Source: Acidimicrobiia bacterium
GTDB taxonomy: Bacteria > Actinomycetota > Acidimicrobiia > UBA5794 > UBA11373
Length of the DNA stretch: 10,344 bases
Direction of reading: 5' to 3'
NCBI GenBank assembly: GCA_025456165.1
Contig: JALOLI010000032.1
Coordinates: 1-10,344 of the forward strand
Both the position numbers and the translations under genes were made by a program. Under the pieces are notes generated by a model, which was given only the letters and a program-made list of their open reading frames with translations, searched no databases and was not told where the DNA came from. Shown one piece after another: positions 1 to 6,006 of this stretch; position 1 is the stretch's first letter; every line of letters begins with the position of its first letter.

Positions 1-1
1 C

Positions 2-1099
2 GTCGGCACCAACAACGAGGATCTGCTGAAAGACCCGCTCTACCTGGGCTGGCGGGAGCCCCGGCTGCGCGGCGATGCCTACTGGTCCCTGGTCGATGAG
101 TTCGTGATGGCGGTCAAGGAGGTCTTCCCCCAGGCCCTGCTGCAGTGGGAAGACTTCGCCAACATCACCTCCTTCCGCCTGGTCGACACCTACCGCGACG
201 TGATCACCTCGTTCAACGACGACATCGAGGGCACGGCGGCGATGGTGCTCGGCGGCCTGCTCGCGGCCACCCGCCGCCTGGGCGGCGGCATCAAGGATCG
301 GGTGTACGCCATCTACGGCGGGGGCTCCGCCGGCACCGGGATCTACCGGCAACTGGTCGCCGAGATGCAGGCCGAGGGTCTCACGGCCGACGAGGCGTCG
401 GCCCGGGTCTTCGTCATCGACCTGCCGGGCCTGCTGGTCGAAGGCGACAAGAGCCTCGATCCGCGGCTGGCGAATCTGGCCACCAAGCGCGAGGTGGTGA
501 GGGGCTGGCACGTCCGGGGCGATCGCATCACCATCGAGCAGGTGATCGAGCACGCCAAGCCCACCGTCCTCATCGGGGTCTGCGGGCGCTCGTGCCAGTT
601 CACCGAGCCCCTCATCCGGGCGATGGCGGAGTACGCCGAGTCGCCGATCATCATGCCGATGTCCAACCCCACCGCCAACGCCGAGGCGATCCCCTCGGAC
701 GTCATCACCTGGACCGGGGGCCGGGCCCTGGTGGCCACCGGGAGCCCCTTCGGCGACGTGACCCACGAGGGCCGCAGGCATCGCGTCGGGCAGGCCAACA
801 ACGTGTTCATCTTCCCCGGCGTGGGCCTGGGGGTGATCGTGTCCCGGGCGCGCCGAGTGACGCCGGCGATGTTCGGCGCGGCGGCCCACGCCCTGGCCGC
901 CCTGGTCGACGACGAGATGCTCTCCCAGGGAGGGCTGTACCCACCGATCACCGAGGTGCGCGAGGTGTCGCGCCGGGTGGCTCACGCCGTGGCCCTGCAG
1001 GCGGTGGCCGACGGGGTGGCCGATCCCATGGTCGACGTGGAGGCACTGATCTCCCAGGCGATGTGGTACCCGGCTTACCTCCCCTACCGGCCCTCCTGA
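2..1099 (+). CDS. NAD(P)-dependent malic enzyme, C-terminal part (5' end outside window)
   Basis: Oxidatively decarboxylates malate to pyruvate with NAD(P) in the cytoplasm, linking the TCA cycle to pyruvate. The frame is open from base 2, before any start codon, so the gene is cut by the window edge; 365 residues are visible of the roughly 540-570 usual for the long malic enzymes, and the N-terminal domain is missing. Seen in the visible part: the VGTNNE motif at its start, the metal-ligand motif WEDF (visible residues 49-52), FNDDIEGTA (71-79; D74 has the 24-residue spacing from E50 expected of the third metal ligand), the dinucleotide-binding loop GGGSAGTG (106-113), the SNPT motif, and GQANNVFIFPGVGLG. 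NAD versus NADP preference cannot be read safely from this. The stop is TGA. The next gene on the same strand is 163 bases away, across strong hairpins, so it is probably transcribed separately. Confidence 0.95.
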   Translation, partial: VGTNNEDLLKDPLYLGWREPRLRGDAYWSLVDEFVMAVKEVFPQALLQWEDFANITSFRLVDTYRDVITSFNDDIEGTAAMVLGGLLAATRRLGGGIKDRVYAIYGGGSAGTGIYRQLVAEMQAEGLTADEASARVFVIDLPGLLVEGDKSLDPRLANLATKREVVRGWHVRGDRITIEQVIEHAKPTVLIGVCGRSCQFTEPLIRAMAEYAESPIIMPMSNPTANAEAIPSDVITWTGGRALVATGSPFGDVTHEGRRHRVGQANNVFIFPGVGLGVIVSRARRVTPAMFGAAAHALAALVDDEMLSQGGLYPPITEVREVSRRVAHAVALQAVADGVADPMVDVEALISQAMWYPAYLPYRPS

Positions 1100-1137
1100 G
1101 CGAACCTCTCCCCGTGGCGCCGGCAACGCGGCCGGGG

Positions 1138-1143
1138 TAATCT
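1138..1143 (+). promoter_or_regulatory. possible -10 box (TAATCT) for the YwiC-like gene
   Basis: TAATCT fits the actinobacterial TANNNT -10 pattern, in a stretch where A/T runs are rare. It would start a transcript near 1150 and give an untranslated leader of about 110 bases that includes the helices at 1163-1242. I see no convincing -35 hexamer at 17-18 bases upstream (TGGCGC at 1115-1120 is poor), so this is a weak call. Confidence 0.35.
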
Positions 1144-1162
1144 CGCCCCAGCGGAGTAAGGG

Positions 1163-1242
1163 GCCCCCCTGCAAGGGGCAACCTTGCAGCAGTCAGCCCC
1201 CGGCGGCTTCCCCAAGTCACCGGGGGCTTCTGCATAGGGGGC
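1163..1242 (+). ncRNA. candidate structured leader RNA (three-way junction), class unknown
   Basis: Three perfect helices nest here. P1 pairs GCCCCC 1163-1168 with GGGGGC 1237-1242 (a G-U pair 1162/1243 extends it). P2 pairs CTGCAAGG 1169-1176 with CCTTGCAG 1182-1189 around a GGCAA loop. P3 pairs GCCCCCGG 1196-1203 with CCGGGGGC 1220-1227, then after one C-A mismatch continues as GGCTT 1205-1209 with AAGTC 1214-1218, closed by CCCC. The joining segments are 0, 6 (CAGTCA) and 9 (TTCTGCATA) bases. It lies between the malic enzyme stop and the Shine-Dalgarno of the YwiC-like gene. I compared it with the riboswitch consensus sequences I know (purine, TPP, cobalamin, SAM, ZTP, fluoride, glycine, Moco, THF) and recognised none. 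It could instead be one or two intrinsic terminators for the malic enzyme, although no U-tract follows P3. Confidence 0.45.
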
Positions 1243-1250
1243 TACCCGCC

Positions 1251-1257
1251 GGAGGAG
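1251..1257 (+). promoter_or_regulatory. Shine-Dalgarno GGAGGAG that decides a TTG start
   Basis: GGAGGAG ends five bases before the TTG at 1263 (the core GGAGG ends seven before). No ATG lies nearby in frame, and the next candidate, GTG at 1296, has no such site, so this motif fixes the TTG as the likely start. Its first two bases overlap the CCGCCGG segment that can pair with 1200-1206. Confidence 0.75.
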
Positions 1258-1262
1258 CGAAC

Positions 1263-2054
1263 TTGCGACGCGGCGAACCGGGGAGCCTGCGAGCGGTGGC
1301 CCTGCCCACCGAGCACGGCGGGTGGGGTTTCACCCTGGAGCCCATCTTGCTTGGATCGGTGGTCGCCCCCAGCCTCGCCGGGGCCGGCCTGGCTGCGGTG
1401 GCGCTGGCCGTGTTCCTCGCCCGCCGCCCCCTGCGCCTGCTGACCGAGGATTGCCGCAGCCGGAGGTGGCTGCCCCGGACCGCATCCGCCTGCCGAGTGC
1501 TGGCCGTCTGCGCCGCGGTGGCCGCGGCCGGATCGGCGGTGGCCGCTCTGCAGGGCGACACCCGGTTCTGGTGGGCGGCGGCCGCCGCCCTGCCGGTCGC
1601 CGCCGTCCAGGTCGGCGCCGACCTCGCCCGCCGCAACCGGGCCTTCGTCGCCGAGGCCGCCGGAGCCCTGGCCATGGGAGCCACCGCTCCCGCCATCGCC
1701 CTGGCGGCCGGTTGGGAGCCGGGCCCGGCCTTCGCCCTCTGGGCCGTGATCGCCGGGCGGGCCGTGCCCTCCATCCTCTTCGTGCGAGCCCAGATCCGTC
1801 GTAGCAGAGGGCCGGTCGCCCGCCCCGCCGCGACCCACGCCGCGCACGGCATCGCCCTGGCCGCTCTCGCCGGCCTCGCCGCCGGCGGCGCGCTCCCCTG
1901 GGCTGCAGCCGGCGCCGTCGCCGGCCTCTGGGCCTGGGTCGTCGTCAGCCTGAGGCGGCCTCCGGTGCCGGCACGCACCCTGGGCTGGACCCAGGTAGCC
2001 GCCGGCCTCCTGGTGGTGGGGGCAACCGCCGCCGGTCACCACCTAGGGTGGTGA
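1263..2054 (+). CDS. YwiC-like family integral membrane protein
   Basis: A 263-residue, Ala/Leu/Val-rich membrane protein with roughly seven to eight hydrophobic segments. The N-terminal motif PTEHGGWGFTLEP (about residues 15-27), followed directly by a hydrophobic segment, is the hallmark I recall for the YwiC-like family (named from Bacillus subtilis YwiC, near the nitrate-respiration genes). A mid-protein motif of the form GRAVPSILFVRAQIRR (about 166-181) also fits. The biochemical function of the family is unknown to me and I infer none. The start is TTG at 1263, chosen for the strong Shine-Dalgarno at 1251. The upstream gap holds a candidate structured leader, so expression may be controlled at the RNA level. 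The SRPBCC gene follows after 24 bases; readthrough is possible, but that gene appears to have its own leaderless promoter. Confidence 0.8.
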   Translation: MRRGEPGSLRAVALPTEHGGWGFTLEPILLGSVVAPSLAGAGLAAVALAVFLARRPLRLLTEDCRSRRWLPRTASACRVLAVCAAVAAAGSAVAALQGDTRFWWAAAAALPVAAVQVGADLARRNRAFVAEAAGALAMGATAPAIALAAGWEPGPAFALWAVIAGRAVPSILFVRAQIRRSRGPVARPAATHAAHGIALAALAGLAAGGALPWAAAGAVAGLWAWVVVSLRRPPVPARTLGWTQVAAGLLVVGATAAGHHLGW

Positions 2055-2066
2055 GGAGCGCAGGAG

Positions 2067-2072
2067 TAGGTT
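2067..2072 (+). promoter_or_regulatory. -10 box (TAGGTT) for a leaderless start at 2079
   Basis: TAGGTT occupies exactly -12 to -7 if transcription starts at the G of the GTG at 2079. This is the geometry known for leaderless actinobacterial mRNAs and matches the box before the gene at 6007. A GGAG at 2063-2066 lies 12 bases from the start, too far for a good Shine-Dalgarno. Confidence 0.55.
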
Positions 2073-2078
2073 GGGCCT

Positions 2079-2561
2079 GTGCGCATCAGCAACATCCACG
2101 AGCGTTCCTTCGCTGCTTCACCCGATGCCGCCGGGCGCCTGCTCGACGGCCTGAGCGGCCGGCCTGATCCCCTCTGGCCCACCGAGCATTGGCCGCCGAT
2201 GCGCTTCGACCGGCCCCTCGCCGTCGGGGCCATCGGCGGTCACGGGCCGATCCGCTACCGGGTCGCGGAGTACTCCCCGGGCAGCCACATCGTCTTCGGC
2301 TTCACCGGGCCCCCCGGCCTGACCGGTACCCACGAGTGGCGAGTGGAGCCCGCCGGAGAGGGATGCCGGCTGCGTCACGCCATTGCAGGCGCCGCCGCCG
2401 GGTGGATGCTCGTCGCCTGGCCGACGCTCTACCGCCCCCTCCACGACGCCCTCATCGAAGACGCCCTCGACAAGGCGGAGCGGGCCCTCACCGGCACCGT
2501 CGCCCGGCCGCGCTCCTGGTCGTGGGGCGTGCGCCTGCTCCGGCGCGCCGCCCGCCGGTAG
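2079..2561 (+). CDS. SRPBCC (START/Bet v1-like fold) family protein
   Basis: A 160-residue soluble protein. The stretch around residues 28-64, with the motifs LWPTEHWPPMRFDRPL and GGHGPIRYRV, followed by an alternating beta pattern (IVFGFT, THEWRVEP, CRLRHAI) and a C-terminal helix with RPLHDALIEDALDKAE, matches the SRPBCC proteins common in actinobacteria. These folds bind hydrophobic ligands or catalyse cyclase/hydrolase-like steps; the ligand here is unknown. The GTG start at 2079 is supported by a TANNNT box six bases upstream, which suggests a leaderless mRNA. The last dozen residues are Arg-rich (RRAARR). The stop lies 15 bases from the convergent LCP stop, inside a GC-rich inverted repeat. 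Confidence 0.8.
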   Translation: MRISNIHERSFAASPDAAGRLLDGLSGRPDPLWPTEHWPPMRFDRPLAVGAIGGHGPIRYRVAEYSPGSHIVFGFTGPPGLTGTHEWRVEPAGEGCRLRHAIAGAAAGWMLVAWPTLYRPLHDALIEDALDKAERALTGTVARPRSWSWGVRLLRRAARR

Positions 2562-2588
2562 CGGCGGTAGCGGCGGTCAGCGCGCCGG
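2540..2588. terminator. inverted repeat between convergent stops, possible bidirectional terminator
   Basis: CCGGCGCGC at 2540-2548 and GCGCGCCGG at 2580-2588 are perfect complements. They flank both stop codons (2559-2561 on + and 2577-2579 on -), with the centre near 2564. The loop contains a short tandem GGTAGCGGC repeat. No U-tract follows on either strand, so termination is inferred from position only. Confidence 0.35.
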
Positions 2589-4235
2589 GAGGACCGGGCA
2601 GGTCTCCGTCAGGTCGGCGGTCCCGGCCACCGTCTCCACCGCGTCCAGGGCCGCCCGCACCTTGGCCCGGATCCGTTCCGGGTCCACGATCGGGAGGTTG
2701 CGGAAGTTCAACTCGTGGGCGTAGTAGGGGTACCCGAAAGCCACCGTGGCGATGTCGTTCAGGTCCAGCGTGGCGGCGTATTCCACCAGGTCGGGCAGGA
2801 AGGACAGCGGGATGTTGCTCTTGGCGCTCTCCCGCACGGCCCGGGCGATCTGCGGAAACCGCGTTGCGACGGTCACCCCGTCGATCTCGGCAGCCAGGGC
2901 GCGCAGGGTGCAGCGCTGGCGCTCCATGCGGTGGGAGTCGCTCGAACCGGTGCGGTTGCGCACGAAGGCCAGGGCCTGGTGGCCGTCGAGGTGGTAGGTG
3001 CCCGGTTCGGCGATGTTCACCCGCACCGGGTCTTCCCCCTCCCGTGCCGGCGAAAAGCCCACGTCCATGGTCTCGGTGATGTAGATGTCCAGCCCCCCCA
3101 GAGCGTCCACGAGGTCCACAAAGCCGGCCATGTCGACCAGCACGTAGTAGTCGATTCGCAGGCCGAGCAGGAGGCTCAGCACCCGGCGCAGCGCCTCCAT
3201 GCCCGGATCGACGGCTTCGGGGAAGGTCCGCACCCAGGTCTGGGTGTAGGTCCACACGGCGTTCATGCGGTCGGGGAAGCAGTGGCAGGACTGCTCCTCG
3301 AACCCCTCCCGGGGGGGAGGCTCCACCCCGGCCTTCTCGGCGGCGGCCACGGCCTCCTCGTACTCGTCCTCGATGAAGGCGTCGTCCCAATCCTCGGGCA
3401 GCGGGGCATACACCATGTCCCGGGAGATGCTGAAGAGGATCGCCTTGCCCGTGTCGAGGTTGATGCTCGCCACGATCATCACGTCGGTGCGCAGGCTCCA
3501 CCGGCCCGGCCCGGCGTCCCCGCCGGCGAGCAGGATGGTCAGGCGTCCGTCGAGGCGATCTTCCTCGAACGGGGCGTCGTAGAAGGCCGGCTCGCCCGGG
3601 GTGATCACCGGCCGCACCGGGTGGAGGTCGTCCTCCGGGAGCCACCGCTCCTTGGCCCACTGCGAGGCGTTCGGCGGCAGGGTCGAGGGGGTGATCCGGG
3701 GAGAGGTGGTGGTGGTGGGGCCCAGGTCCTCCTCGCTGACCCCCTGGTCGATGAGTTCCTGCTCCCGCTCCTCCAGGGACGGCAGATCGTCGGAGACGGT
3801 CAAGGCCTCGATGGTGTCGATGGCCTCGAGCCCGTAGTCGAACAGGATGGCGTGGGGCACGACGACGGCGGCGAGCAGCACCACGAGCAGCGCCCGAGCC
3901 GGCCAGCCCCGGCCCGGCTGCGGGCCGGGGCGGAAGCGCCGCTCCAGGGCGTAGGCGTCGGCGACGGCGAAGGCCCGGACTACCAGGATGACCAGATTCA
4001 ACGCGAGGAGCACCCACACCCAGCGCGGCTGGACCAGGGTGCGCAGCATGTAGACGACGCCCTGGGCGGCGAACCAGAGGGTGGCCCCCAGCCCCACCCC
4101 GGCAAGGGCCAGGAGCAGCAGCGACCGTCGCCGGCGCCCGGCGTACCACTGCCCGGCCCCGGGGACCAGGGTGGAGAGGGCAGCCGCCAGCGCAGGGCGG
4201 CCGCGACGCCCCTCCGGCTCACTCAGATTGACCAC
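2577..4235 (-). CDS. LytR-CpsA-Psr (LCP) family cell-wall polymer ligase with N-terminal membrane module
   Basis: LCP enzymes transfer polymers from a lipid carrier to peptidoglycan (arabinogalactan or teichoic-type glycans) at the outer membrane face. At 552 residues this one is long. Residues 14-132 hold three to four hydrophobic segments beginning with LVPGAGQWYAGRRRR, reminiscent of TM2-type modules. A charged, Thr/Pro-rich linker (174-188, TTTTSPRITPSTLPP) follows. The LCP domain runs from about 228 to the C-terminus: RTD at 249-251, SRD at 271-273, a helix-beta core around 360-386, and NRTGSSDSHRMERQR at 427-441, which contains the conserved Arg residues. An acidic insert with C317 and C319 (about 281-335) interrupts the domain. 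The GTG start at 4235 has GAGG seven bases upstream (plus-strand 4243-4246). A TAAGGT -10 lies at 4262-4267, within an inverted repeat. Which glycan it attaches is not visible. Confidence 0.92.
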   Translation of the reverse strand: MVNLSEPEGRRGRPALAAALSTLVPGAGQWYAGRRRRSLLLLALAGVGLGATLWFAAQGVVYMLRTLVQPRWVWVLLALNLVILVVRAFAVADAYALERRFRPGPQPGRGWPARALLVVLLAAVVVPHAILFDYGLEAIDTIEALTVSDDLPSLEEREQELIDQGVSEEDLGPTTTTSPRITPSTLPPNASQWAKERWLPEDDLHPVRPVITPGEPAFYDAPFEEDRLDGRLTILLAGGDAGPGRWSLRTDVMIVASINLDTGKAILFSISRDMVYAPLPEDWDDAFIEDEYEEAVAAAEKAGVEPPPREGFEEQSCHCFPDRMNAVWTYTQTWVRTFPEAVDPGMEALRRVLSLLLGLRIDYYVLVDMAGFVDLVDALGGLDIYITETMDVGFSPAREGEDPVRVNIAEPGTYHLDGHQALAFVRNRTGSSDSHRMERQRCTLRALAAEIDGVTVATRFPQIARAVRESAKSNIPLSFLPDLVEYAATLDLNDIATVAFGYPYYAHELNFRNLPIVDPERIRAKVRAALDAVETVAGTADLTETCPVLPAR

Positions 4236-4237
4236 AG

Positions 4238-4274
4238 ACCGGCCTCAAAGACATCGCAGCCACCTTAGGCCGGT
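4238..4274. promoter_or_regulatory. inverted repeat across the LCP promoter (candidate operator or leader hairpin)
   Basis: ACCGGCCT at 4238-4245 and AGGCCGGT at 4267-4274 are perfect complements separated by 21 bases, with half-site centres 29 bases apart (close to three helical turns). The centre (4256) coincides with the predicted transcription start of the LCP gene. One arm abuts the -10 box and the other covers part of the Shine-Dalgarno. This could be a binding site for a dimeric repressor; because transcription starts inside it, a full RNA hairpin is less likely. Confidence 0.4.
4262..4267 (-). promoter_or_regulatory. -10 box (TAAGGT) of the LCP gene
   Basis: On the minus strand TAAGGT fits TANNNT and would start transcription near 4255, giving a 20-base leader that contains the GAGG Shine-Dalgarno. 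The -35 position (4285-4290, TTCGTG) is weak. It abuts one arm of the repeat at 4238-4274. Confidence 0.45.
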
Positions 4275-4289
4275 TCGCGATCTGCACGA

Positions 4290-4308
4290 ACGGGCCCACG
4301 CGGCCCGT
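4290..4308 (+). repeat. short perfect hairpin in the divergent region
   Basis: ACGGGCC at 4290-4296 and GGCCCGT at 4302-4308 pair perfectly around a CACGC loop. It lies upstream of the DUF72 gene and downstream of the -35 region of the LCP gene. It may be an operator or a 5' leader hairpin; no U-tract follows, so a terminator is unlikely. Confidence 0.35.
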
Positions 4309-4340
4309 CCTTGCCATCCCGGCGCGCGAGACTCGCGGCC

Positions 4341-5276
4341 GTGACGACCGCAACCGCCCTCTCCCGCCTGGCCCAGCAGGGTGTGTTCGTGGGCACCTGC
4401 TCGTGGACCGACCCCACCCTGGTCGAGGCCGGCACCTTCTACCCGGCCCGGGACATGACCCCGGCCGACCGGCTGGCGCACTACGCCGGCGAGTTCCCCA
4501 TCGTCGAAGTGGACGCCACCTACTACGCCCCTCCGGCGGAGCGCACCGCCGGCCTCTGGGTGGAGCGCACCCCTCCGGACTTCACCTTCGACATCAAGGC
4601 CTTCCGTCTCCTAACCCAGCACCCCACCCCGCCCCGCTCCTTGTGGAAGGACCTCGCCGCCGCCCTCCCCGACGAACTGAAGGCCAAGAAGAACCTCTAC
4701 GCCCGCGACCTTCCCCGGGAGCTGCTGGCAGAGGCCTTCGACCGCTTCGCGTCGGCGCTCCTGCCCCTGCATTCGGCGGGCAAGCTGGGCGTGGTCCTCT
4801 TCCAGCTGCCGCCCTACGTGGTGCCCTCCCGGGGCTCCTACGGGTACCTGTCCTGGGCGGCGGAGCGCCTGGCCGAGTACCGGGTGGCGGTGGAGTTCCG
4901 CCAGGAGCGCTGGATGGACGAAGCCCATCGGGAGTCGACGCTCGCCTTCCTGGAGGAGCACCACCTCTCCTACGTTTGCGTGGATGCCCCGCAGGGGTTC
5001 CGCAGTTCGGTGCCCCCGGTGGCCGCGGCCACCGCTCCCCTGGCCGAGGTCCGCTTCCACGGGCGCAACCAGGAGACCTGGGAAGCGCCCGGCATCGGCG
5101 CCGCCGAGAGGTTCCGCTACGACTACTCCTCAGCCGAGTTGCAGGAGTGGGTGCCGCGAGTGAAGGCCCTGGCCGAGCAGGCCGGCCGGGTGCACGTGCT
5201 GATGAACAACTGCTACGCCGACTACGGCGTCAAGAGCGCCCGGCAGCTGGCCATGCTGCTCGAGCACGCCTGGTGA
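4341..5276 (+). CDS. DUF72 (YecE-like) family protein
   Basis: A 311-residue protein of the DUF72 family, a TIM-barrel-like fold whose biochemical role is not established. Seen: VFVGTCSWTD near the N-terminus (first beta strand), VDATYYAPP (conserved YY region), FDIKAFRLLTQHPTP, GVVLFQLPP, VAVEFRQERW, VRFHGRN, and the C-terminal VHVLMNNCYADYGVKSA, which corresponds to the conserved NN motif of the family. Length is normal. Start choice: GTG at 4341 gives a short N-terminal extension before the first strand. TTG at 4311 is in frame but has no ribosome-binding site and would overlap the hairpin region; GTG at 4383 would begin at the domain edge. None has a strong Shine-Dalgarno, so the start is uncertain by up to 42 bases. 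It is divergent from the LCP gene and convergent with the DinB gene. Confidence 0.88.
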   Translation: MTTATALSRLAQQGVFVGTCSWTDPTLVEAGTFYPARDMTPADRLAHYAGEFPIVEVDATYYAPPAERTAGLWVERTPPDFTFDIKAFRLLTQHPTPPRSLWKDLAAALPDELKAKKNLYARDLPRELLAEAFDRFASALLPLHSAGKLGVVLFQLPPYVVPSRGSYGYLSWAAERLAEYRVAVEFRQERWMDEAHRESTLAFLEEHHLSYVCVDAPQGFRSSVPPVAAATAPLAEVRFHGRNQETWEAPGIGAAERFRYDYSSAELQEWVPRVKALAEQAGRVHVLMNNCYADYGVKSARQLAMLLEHAW

Positions 5277-5283
5277 TAGGGCC

Positions 5284-5324
5284 GCCGGGGCCGACGGCTC
5301 GACCTCGCGCCGCATCACCCCGGC
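5284..5324. terminator. inverted repeat between convergent stops, weak terminator candidate
   Basis: GCCGGGG at 5284-5290 pairs with CCCCGGC at 5318-5324 across 27 bases, between the DUF72 stop (5276) and the DinB stop (5340). The loop is long and no U-tract follows. In DNA this GC-rich such a match may be chance. Confidence 0.2.
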
Positions 5325-5339
5325 CCGGGTGCCCCTCTC

Positions 5340-5879
5340 CTACTCCCCCACCGACCCGTCCACCGACTCCCGGATGAGGTCGGCGTGGCCGTTGTGCCGG
5401 GCGTACTCCTCGATCATGTGGACCAGGATCCAGCGCAGGCTGGGGGACTCGCCGCTGGGCCAGGCGCGCCGGGCCAACTGCTCCGGGCCGCCGTTCGCCA
5501 GCGCCTCGGCGACCAGCGACCGGGAGTGCTCCACGGCCTCCTGCCAGAGCGCGAACAACTGCTCGGGGAAATCCTCCGCTGCCGAGTGCCAGTCCCAGTC
5601 GGGGTCGGCCTTCCAATCCACCACATCCCACGGCGGCTGCTTGGCCCGCCCGTGCAGGCTCTGCGAGAACCAGTAGTCCTCGACGTAGGCCAGGTGCTTG
5701 AGCAGTCCCCCCAGAGTGATCGTAGAAGCACCCACGGTGGCCCTCAGGCCGGCGGCGCCCAGCCCGCGGCACTTCCAGGCCAGGGTGGCGCGCTGGTAGT
5801 CGAGGAAGCCCAGCAGGGTGGCGATCTCGTCGCCGGCGATGGGCGGCTCCGGGCGGCCGTGCTCGTCGAGGTCGGTCAT
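5340..5879 (-). CDS. DinB superfamily protein (DUF664 type)
   Basis: A 179-residue helical-bundle protein of the DinB/DUF664 superfamily, which includes thiol-dependent metalloenzymes (bacillithiol and mycothiol S-transferases) as well as members of unknown role. Seen: an N-terminal helix with LLGFLDYQRATLAWKC, the metal-site helix GGLLKHLAYVEDYWF with H62, and the C-terminal motif HMIEEYARHNGHADLIRE (about 154-171), whose E158, H162 and H165 are the probable remaining ligands. This C-terminal signature is typical of actinobacterial DUF664 proteins, so a mycothiol-dependent role is possible but not shown. The ATG start at 5879 has AGGAG eight bases upstream (plus-strand 5888-5892), and a TATCGT box at plus-strand 5918-5923 is a possible -10. 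It is divergent from the PEBP gene by 127 bases and convergent with DUF72. Confidence 0.88.
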   Translation of the reverse strand: MTDLDEHGRPEPPIAGDEIATLLGFLDYQRATLAWKCRGLGAAGLRATVGASTITLGGLLKHLAYVEDYWFSQSLHGRAKQPPWDVVDWKADPDWDWHSAAEDFPEQLFALWQEAVEHSRSLVAEALANGGPEQLARRAWPSGESPSLRWILVHMIEEYARHNGHADLIRESVDGSVGE

Positions 5880-5917
5880 GGGCGGCGCTCCTGTCGGCGG
5901 CGAACCGGATGACCCGC

Positions 5918-5923
5918 ACGATA
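5918..5923 (-). promoter_or_regulatory. possible -10 box (TATCGT) of the DinB gene
   Basis: Minus-strand TATCGT fits TANNNT and would give a leader of about 31 bases containing the AGGAG site. No clear -35 is seen. Confidence 0.3.
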
Positions 5924-5994
5924 TCGGCGCGCCGCGGCGGCCGCGCCCGGCGTGAGCCCCGCCTCCCGAGGTCCCGCCGCCCGGCGCGCCGGAC

Positions 5995-6000
5995 TACCTT
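5995..6000 (+). promoter_or_regulatory. -10 box (TACCTT) for a leaderless start at 6007
   Basis: TACCTT sits at -12 to -7 relative to the A of the ATG at 6007, and there is no Shine-Dalgarno in the preceding 20 bases. This is the expected layout of a leaderless transcript. The 12-base palindrome CCGGCGCGCCGG at 5981-5992 ends two bases upstream of the box. Confidence 0.6.
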
Positions 6001-6006
6001 TCCCTC

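Noticed and set aside
1163..1242. tRNA or a known housekeeping RNA (SRP, 6S, tmRNA) in the gap before the YwiC-like gene
   Set aside because: There is no T-loop GTTC signature, no acceptor/D/anticodon arrangement, and no SRP GGTCAGG/GGAAG or tmRNA elements. The fold is a three-way junction, not a cloverleaf.
2715..4268. Very long plus-strand open frame antisense to the LCP gene
   Set aside because: Its product is low-complexity (rich in Gly, His, Val, Gln and Arg) with no family signature. Long antisense frames are expected where GC-rich codon bias removes stops, and the minus strand encodes a clear LCP protein.
847..5990. Repeated GGCGCGCC octamers as a genome-specific motif
   Set aside because: About five copies in 10 kb is near what base composition alone would give, by rough estimate, and several are inside coding sequence.
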